DNA of 64,000 nt from Paramyrothecium sp. XJ0827. Taxonomy: Eukaryota; Ascomycota; Sordariomycetes; Hypocreales; Stachybotryaceae. Made by a program: the position numbers and the translations under genes. Position 1 is the stretch's first letter. Each line of letters opens with the position of its first letter. This document shows positions 58,663-64,000 of the stretch, piece by piece. The notes under the pieces are model-generated. The model ran no database searches, was not told where the DNA came from, and was given only the letters and a program-made list of their open reading frames with translations. Location of the stretch: positions 248,001 through 312,000 of the forward strand of contig JAJFPB010000012.1 in the NCBI GenBank assembly GCA_020881915.1, read 5' to 3'.

Positions 58663-59274
58663 TATTATAATCTAATTTAAGATTATAACTAAATTATAGA
58701 AAAGTTATATAATATAATATATAAATATTATACTAGCCTTAGGCTACTAGCCTTAAAATAGGCCAGCTCCTATACTACTAATATAACCTATAGACTAGCT
58801 CTAATATACTAGCCTAAATTAAATACTAATATAAAAGAAGAGCTAGAAATAAAAAACTAGAAATAAAAGAATAGAAATAGAAAAATATCTAATAAGAATA
58901 GGGACCTATATAAAAAAAGATTTCTATAAATAATAAAGAAGCTATAAGAAATCTACTAATATAAATTAATAAATTATAGTCTTACTATAATTTAGTAAGA
59001 ACTACTAGATTATAACTAATAGGTAATCTAGTACTCTAAAGGCAGAGAACTATATATATAGATAGGAGGTTCTATATATTATATCTAGATTAGAACTAAC
59101 TAGCTATTAATAATATATAGTCCCTAAGATATTCTCTAACTAGCTTCTAGAGATAAAGTCTTATAGATTAGTAACTAATGATCTATTACTTCGAAAGGGA
59201 ATCCCGTTCTCTACATTAAATAATAAACCACAAAACTACCTACCCTGTACCTAGGTCCAGGCCCGGTCGTCACA
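58663..59274 (+). repeat. Right LTR (612 bp)
   Basis: It aligns end to end with the left LTR. Its last ~90 bases (from about 59180, including CCACAAAACTACCTACCCTG and CCCGGTCGTCACA) retain C and G, while the left copy is mutated there. Together the two LTRs reveal both original termini, TGTTAC...GTCACA. Confidence 0.8.
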
Positions 59275-59279
59275 GTATT
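59275..59279. repeat. Right target-site duplication, GTATT
   Basis: This repeats the five bases at 51103-51107 directly after the ...GTCACA end of the right LTR. Confidence 0.7.
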
Positions 59280-59704
59280 ATTGGGTTTACTAGCGGGGTA
59301 GATATAGTTAAATAAGAAAATAATGAGCCTGCTACTAAGTTAATTATTTCTAAGGCCGGGATGGTATTTGGAAGTAGTGTATTATTGTGATTTATGTATG
59401 GTAGAGTATTATTGAGGTGTATATTTATTAAGGGATAGTTCCTATTAAAAGATACATTAACTATTACCTCGCTTGAACTCTGCATAGGATAGAGTTAAGT
59501 AGTATTCTACCATGGTCTAGTATATAGTTCCGCATTGAAGCTATACTATATAAGGAGAGTTAATTATTTATTTCCTAAGTAAAGTATATACTATTTAGGT
59601 TACAGCAGGCTGACTCTAAATAAAAAGCTATTAATTATATTTAGTTAGTTAAGAGGCCCTTAATAGGACTGCCCGTTATTCGATGATATATTATGCTGTA
59701 TACT
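59280..59704. other. AT-rich flank without a gene
   Basis: Moderately AT-rich DNA leads from the element to normal composition. A minus-strand frame at 59270-59485 is low-complexity and begins inside the LTR, so I do not call it. Confidence 0.4.
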
Positions 59705-59974
59705 CTATTGGTTCTGAAGATGAAGCATCTGTAGAGCTGGACCATTAGCATATGCCACGGCGGGGTATGCTGAACCTTCCTTTGTAGATGAAACTGTCTC
59801 TGCAGATGAACCATCCCCCGCAGATGAAGCGTCTGCTTGCGCAGTGATGGTCATTATCTGACTAGCTCGGACGTTCTCAGGGGGATTGCCAGTCGCAGCG
59901 AGTGACTTGGCAAACTCGAACTCCATGGTGGAAAAGTAAAAGAACACGGTTACTATTAGCGCAGCTAAGGCCAA
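59705..59974 (-). CDS. Possible small protein with N-terminal hydrophobic segment (89 aa)
   Basis: The ATG at 59974 starts MALAALIVTVFFYFSTMEFE, which could be a signal anchor. The rest is Ala/Ser-rich, with three imperfect 15-base repeats encoding SSAGDG-SSAETV-SSTKEG. I know of no family. The gene lies next to transposon DNA and may be a fragment or chance frame. Confidence 0.3.
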   Translation of the reverse strand: MALAALIVTVFFYFSTMEFEFAKSLAATGNPPENVRASQIMTITAQADASSAGDGSSAETVSSTKEGSAYPAVAYANGPALQMLHLQNQ

Positions 59975-60132
59975 GTTACAACTAATTATTGATATATATT
60001 ATTAAAATGAGCTGAGTGAAGAGGATCAAAAGCGCATCCAGAAAACCCTGAATTCTGTTGACACTAGCGGGCCGTCATAATAACGCAAACCCCCTCAAAT
60101 CAGTGCCAATTTTTTAGCGGCCGCGTAGCAAG

Positions 60133-60381
60133 ATGGTGCCCCTCATGGCCAAAAAAAGCAGATTCAAATACAAACAACGGAGCTGGGGCTACATGGATAA
60201 ATTCCCGGAGCGAGCCTTGGCTGCTTCTGTAATTCGCGACTACAACCAAGGAAGAAATGGGCTGGAATTGAAAGCATTCATTAATTATGATGGAGAAGTC
60301 TGCTTTCTTACAAACACAACATTCTTCCGTACAGAAATCTTGGGAAAAGGAGGCCGGAATAGCGTCTATGTTCACCTCTGA
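60133..60381 (+). CDS. Possible small ORF (82 aa)
   Basis: An ATG-to-TGA frame (MVPLMAKKSRFKYKQRSWGY..., later LELKAFINYDGEVCFLTNTT). Composition is coding-like and slightly better than the overlapping minus-strand frame. No domain is recognised. Retained as a possibility only. Confidence 0.22.
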   Translation: MVPLMAKKSRFKYKQRSWGYMDKFPERALAASVIRDYNQGRNGLELKAFINYDGEVCFLTNTTFFRTEILGKGGRNSVYVHL

Positions 60382-60395
60382 TTAGGCTGGTGGAT

Positions 60396-60524
60396 TTAAG
60401 ACAAGGCTATTTGTGATCTGAAGAGCGCTTTGGAGCCGCCGAGAATGAAGACTCGGTCTTGATTGGTCATGTTGCGGATAATTTGAGACAGACGAAGTAA
60501 GACTTCTGCCTGGATTTTCAGGTA
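60396..60524 (-). pseudogene. Short minus-strand coding relic
   Basis: An open frame of about 42 codons ends at a TAA (60396-60398) and reads LKIQAEVLLRLSQIIRNMTN, then RVFILGGSKALFRSQ. It has strong coding character but no start. It lies 160 bp downstream, on the same strand, of the NB-ARC relic and may be part of the same decayed locus. Confidence 0.3.
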
Positions 60525-60689
60525 TTAAATTGGGTCGGCAACCTTTTGATGAAGAAGTTGACCATATCCGCACGGCTGCTAATCCGATCTGATTGGACCA
60601 CGGTTCGCCGACCTAGTCCAGTGGCTCGGACATTCACGAGACAATGCCGACCTGTTTTTTAGCGGTGCATGAGCCTTTCAAGGGACCTA

Positions 60690-61120
60690 TCTCCTAGTCC
60701 TTAATGAGGCACAGGACCCAGAAAGAGGCCAGTTCCACAAAGAGGGCCGGTCTTTGATGTTCATCCAGAAGATACCCGAATAATCGTCCTTATGCCGCTT
60801 CGCGTAAGCGATCGCAAGCTGGGTCTTACCAATGCCACCCAGGCCAATGCAAGGTGACAATGCGGCGGGTGCCATCACTTGGAGCGTCTGTTGTATCTGG
60901 TCGAGCTCTTGCGTCCGAGCCATAAAAGTGCTCGATCTCGGGCACGCCCGTGAGGCTGATGGAACGGAGGAGTCTCTGTGGTGGGTCCCTGCACATGTGT
61001 GAGAATCAGAAATGTAGCTGGTTAATGCCAGACATACCTCGAGCGGCCTTCTCGATCTCCTCAAGCCAGGTTATGTTACCATGCTCGTTGCTAACACCAT
61101 CGTTAGGCAGTCGAGCCTAA
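60690..61120 (-). pseudogene. NB-ARC (NLR-like) gene relic with several frameshifts
   Basis: Reading on the minus strand, WLEEIEKAARG is followed by a GTATGT..CAG intron (about 43 nt). Then come pieces of a fungal NLR linker and NB-ARC start in shifting frames: LLRSISLTGVPEIEHF, ARTQELDQIQQTLQ, SDGTRRIVTLH, then the P-loop GLGGIGKTQLAIAYAKRHKD and YSGIFWMNIKD. At least three single-base indels separate these pieces. Fungal NLRs act in heterokaryon incompatibility and innate-like recognition; this copy is dead. Downstream NB-ARC motifs and the repeat domain are missing. Confidence 0.7.
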
Positions 61121-61585
61121 ATGGGTTTAAACCGCGGAAGCATCTAGAGTGTCCCATATTAGTGTTTGCAGGCCAAAGTTAATATCGGCGCCCTTTAAAT
61201 TAAATTCTATTTTAGAATGTGTGACCAGAGATATATACGTCGTTAAATAAAATTTAGACTTTATTGACGGACCCGGAATAAGGTTAATAAAGGCAGTTTA
61301 GACTTTCGAGTTGTAGACTCTAGTGTAGAGCTTATACTGCCGCAAATTCAAGGACATGAAAAGTATAGACCGTTGCGGCGGTTATTCATGATCCGCCAAG
61401 CTCCTGCTTAGAGTGCTCTTTGCCTATACAGACTACAACATTTTCATTTTATATGCACTATTTATCCATCATCATCCCGACTGGGGCTTCTTTTGGCGTG
61501 TTATAGGGAATCTCATCTCTTCCCGGCTTACCATAAGCTTTCAGTGGTACAAAGCAACACCTCAGCCTCGACGCTGTACCTTACT
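61121..61585. other. Spacer without a gene
   Basis: AT-leaning, no motif-bearing frame. It probably contains the promoter of the Ecl1-like gene. Confidence 0.4.
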
Positions 61586-61912
61586 ATGAAACAGGGGGAT
61601 TTAGAGACTTCCAGCCCATATTGGGCAGATGATATATGCCTCCGTTGTGAAGCACAGACACAGGGAGCTATCTATTGCTCCGAGGCATGTCGATTGGTCG
61701 AAGATAATCAAGCAGCAGTGCAGACAAATTCCTTCTCGCCGTTCGTACGCCAAGGGCGCCTGTTACCAGTCGGGATCGTCAAAGAACTGAAGGCCTATAA
61801 CGTATTATTAGCTCAGTCAAAGCCCCAAAATCCAGGGTTGGGAATCGATCGACCAGTCGAATTGATCGATTCGATTAGAGGATCGATTTCGATTTCGATC
61901 GTATCGAGTTGA
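61586..61912 (+). CDS. Ecl1-like small zinc-binding protein, 3' end replaced by hAT transposon sequence
   Basis: The ATG at 61586 (MKQGDLETSSPYWADD) precedes a CLRC-x8-YCSEAC cluster (residues ~18-33), the pattern of the Ecl1 stress and life-span regulator family. These are small cytosolic or nuclear zinc-binding proteins that extend chronological survival in fission yeast. A conserved-looking stretch follows (TNSFSPFVRQGRLLPVGIVK). From 61833 the frame runs into what I interpret as the hAT 5' terminus, adding an artificial tail (about 27 codons, rich in I, D and S) before a TGA at 61910. The native C-terminus is therefore probably lost. An open frame also extends 31 codons upstream of the ATG. 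Confidence 0.6.
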   Translation: MKQGDLETSSPYWADDICLRCEAQTQGAIYCSEACRLVEDNQAAVQTNSFSPFVRQGRLLPVGIVKELKAYNVLLAQSKPQNPGLGIDRPVELIDSIRGSISISIVSS

Positions 61913-62003
61913 GCTCCTGGTCGATCGATATCGATCGATTATGGACCTTGGTCGGTCGATAAGTTTTCGACTGAGGACCCTGGTCGATCGATTTGGTCGT
62001 CGA
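61842..62003. repeat. TCGATCGA-rich subterminal repeat block
   Basis: This holds dense degenerate TCGAT/ATCGA motifs and three copies of a CCTGGTCGATCGAT-like unit (near 61916, 61946 and 61978). Such self-complementary blocks near hAT ends are usual transposase-binding regions. Confidence 0.6.
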
Positions 62004-62241
62004 GCAGAGCGGCACAACAAAAAGGAACACTGGCCAATTAACTATCGTGCGTATTCAGCCGCTTGGCACTATGAAATTGAAAGAGAGGTCAAAGCGGAGT
62101 TCTGAAAGGGATATATGCGCTGCTCCAAGTTCATCTGCCGGCGAATTTTTGCATAGGCAGCTCCAGCTTTCGGCAATTGTCAGTGCCGAAGGCATCAATT
62201 CTCATCCCCCGACGAATCTACTTTGAACGTGGGGAGAGACA

Positions 62242-64000
62242 ATGGCGTCGCTTGACGAAGAATTAGACGTGGCCTCGTCCCCGCCGCCCCTTTCAGACCC
62301 ATCAATGCGTTCGACTCCAACGCCAACCAACCCTGCCGGATTCCCAGACTATGAGGCATGGACTCCAGAGAAATTTGAACGCTTTCCCGGCCTTACCATC
62401 TATCATGACTCCACGCGAGAGCGAACCTGGTGGCGGCAATTCGGCTTCAGGATGAAAGACAATAGGGCGCAGGCCCCTAAGATTGTGTGGGTTTGCGAAA
62501 GGTGTTTCTTGCGCAACAGGCTCAAGACCGCCAGTTATATCTTCATCGCTTCTACTGCAGGTGGAATTACTCGGCATCTAAAGAAAGAGCATAACATTTT
62601 GGTTCGGGCCGCCCTGGAACGCAACATAAACCCAAGCTAATAACAAATCAGCCGCCTCAACGGAGGTCTGCAGCATCATCAACTCGGAGTGATTTACATC
62701 CTGAACGGAACATCATCGAAATGCTTCGTGCCGATCCGATGAATCCTCGAGACCAAGCCCTACTCGGCTCTCTTCATAGCCTGTTCGATCCGAAAATGAA
62801 TCAGCTGCTTCTCCTGGACTGGCTTACGTTCCATAACCTCCCTTTCAACCTCGTCAACTCCGAGCGTTTCAGACGGCTCCTTCTGTACAACAACCCGACT
62901 CTCCAAGACCGTCAGATACCAACAAGCAAGACCCTCGTTGGCTTGTTGGTAAGCGAGTACAATCACGCCATCGAGCCGCTTTCGAGAATCCTACAATCAG
63001 CAAGGAGTATGGTTCACTCTACTTTCGATGGATGGATTTCGAGGCAAAACTCATCGTTTCTTGGGATCAACGTGCATTTCATTGATCGAGAATGGAAGCA
63101 ATGGAGAATGCTTCTGGCATTGCCTGCACTCCAGCGGCGCCACACAGGAGAAGCCCTGGCAGACGAAGTGGCCGACACAATCTGCGGGTTCGCGCTCCAA
63201 AACAAGTAAGTCTAGTCCCAGTTTTGAAAAGTCACTACCTTTCAAACGCACTGACAACCATAACCCTATTCTGCAGGATAGGGTATTGTACACTTGACAA
63301 TGCTACAAACAACGACAGGGCTATGGATGCCCTGGCATTGGAATTCGCCTTTGACAGACAAGAGCGGCGAATTCGTTGTGCACCCCATTTCCTCAATTTG
63401 ACAGTCCAGGCCATGATGTACGGCAGCAAAACGGACAATTTCAAGGAATTGGTGGCTCACTGGGGTGACAAGGATTTCATGGACGGAGATGACGAACAGT
63501 GTCAGCTGTCCGACGCAGTCAACGAGCTGCAAGATGATGAAGACGTCGGGTGCGGCACCGGCGAAGTCGATGAGGCCCTGGCATTGGGGTCAAGTCCGGA
63601 CGTCAGCCAGCATGAATATCAAGATACTGACGTTGCCACGGCCGAGAAAATGGAACAGCACCGCAAGGCTGGGCCGTTTGGTAAACTACGCAATATTGGA
63701 ATCGCTCTGCGGACGAGCAGTCAGATCTTAGAAGCCTTTTACGAAGCTCAACGGCAGACCGCGCCTTGTGAGCCCATAGTCACTTGGATCCAGAACGTTA
63801 GCACTCGCTGGCAATCCGACGAAGCCATGGCATCATGGGCTTTGCTGAAGCGGGCTGCCTTGAACAGAATGTTTTCGATCGTCGAGGAACGCCGGGTTGG
63901 TCAAGGTGGCAAAGAACAAGACAAACCACCCATACTCAAAGAGCAACTTTCCCTTGACGAGTGGAAAGTTGTTGCTGCCTTCCAGAAAATTCTGCAGCCA
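62242..64000 (+). CDS. hAT transposase with BED zinc finger (3' partial)
   Basis: The start is the ATG at 62242. A BED-type finger (VCERCFLRN ... [10 protein letters not shown]-x2-C...H-x4-H) lies at residues ~85-118. Joining 62242-62601 to 62652-63205 through a 50-nt intron (weak donor GTTCGG, branch GCTAAT, acceptor TCAG) keeps phase. The next intron is 63206-63277 (GTAAGT, branch ACTGAC, CAG). The hAT core follows: [35 protein letters not shown] (catalytic Asp region), [14 protein letters not shown] and [11 protein letters not shown]. The frame is still open at the window end with about 545 codons read and no internal stop, so this copy may be functional. The C-terminal dimerisation domain lies outside. 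Confidence 0.8.

Larger units (their letters stand above)
51108..59274 (+). mobile_element. Complete RIP-inactivated Ty3/Gypsy chromovirus-like LTR retrotransposon (8,167 bp)
   Basis: Two equal 612-bp LTRs (51108-51719 and 58663-59274) and a 5-bp GTATT duplication bound the element. Although C-to-T and G-to-A changes have filled every frame with stops, the plus strand still shows the chromovirus order. First is a CCHC zinc knuckle relic (~52850), then RT with the mutated YLDD box (~55610), an integrase core (~56850-57310) and a chromodomain-like segment (~57770-57930). CpA and TpG are almost absent inside, the signature of RIP (CpA to TpA on both strands). The element cannot encode protein. 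It is nested in an older fragment of a related element. Confidence 0.85.
61833..64000 (+). mobile_element. hAT-family DNA transposon, 5' part (3' end outside the window)
   Basis: The proposed 5' end is CAGGGTTGGGAATCGATCGA at 61833; hAT termini typically start CAGGG. It is followed by ~170 bp of TCGATCGA-rich subterminal repeats and then a hAT transposase gene in the same orientation. The 8 bases before the end (CCAAAATC) would be the target duplication, but the other copy is not in the window. The insertion lies inside the Ecl1-like frame. Confidence 0.6.

Noticed and set aside
59270..59485. 71-codon minus-strand ORF at the right LTR
   Set aside because: It is an Asn/Leu/Ile-rich translation of AT-rich DNA and begins at the LTR end.
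61842..62003. TCGATCGA block considered as a CRISPR-like or satellite array
   Set aside because: The units are degenerate and self-complementary, lack regular spacers and fit hAT subterminal repeats better.

Overview
The window comes from a filamentous ascomycete (Pezizomycotina). Genes are interrupted by short introns (about 43-125 nt) with GT..AG ends and CTRAY-type branch sites. Gene content is typical of such fungi: a Zn(II)2Cys6 regulator, a cytochrome P450, a GH71 alpha-1,3-glucanase, an F-box protein, an LtrA membrane protein, an MDR-type ABC transporter and small secreted proteins. An 8.7 kb block has almost no CpA/TpG dinucleotides, the footprint of repeat-induced point mutation (RIP). 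I cannot name the species. All functional calls rest on motif recognition, because no search could be run.

Layout. 1-11.95 kb (+): three co-oriented genes. They are the 3' end of a large unrecognised protein, a giant (~2,500 aa) fusion of a ComEC-like metallo-beta-lactamase fold with a DUF6603-like region carrying one in-frame TAG, and a disordered basic protein next to an AT-hook-like stretch. A thermonuclease-fold gene (-) follows at 13.4-14.3 kb. 16-27.9 kb: small secreted HsbA-like protein, two unknown proteins, a broken nitrilase, an unannotated-looking four-exon 110-aa gene, an LtrA-family membrane protein, a P450 with a homopolymer frameshift, and a GNAT acetyltransferase. 30-48.2 kb: F-box protein; a four-exon secreted protein divergent from a Cys-rich GH71 alpha-1,3-glucanase; a Zn2Cys6 regulator; a complete ABCB transporter; an Mpr1-like acetyltransferase.

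48.9-64 kb is a graveyard and transposon zone. It holds a Zn2Cys6-type middle-domain fragment and a minus-strand exon relic. Next come an old Ty3/Gypsy fragment and a complete RIP-mutated chromovirus-like LTR element (51108-59274; two 612-bp LTRs, GTATT target duplication). After that are a frameshifted NB-ARC relic and an Ecl1-like small zinc protein truncated by a hAT transposon. The hAT 5' end appears to be at 61833, and its transposase reads intact to the window edge when two introns are removed.

Best candidates for something undescribed: the MBL-DUF6603 fusion and its co-oriented neighbours, the four-exon 110-aa gene, and the divergent secreted-protein/GH71 pair.
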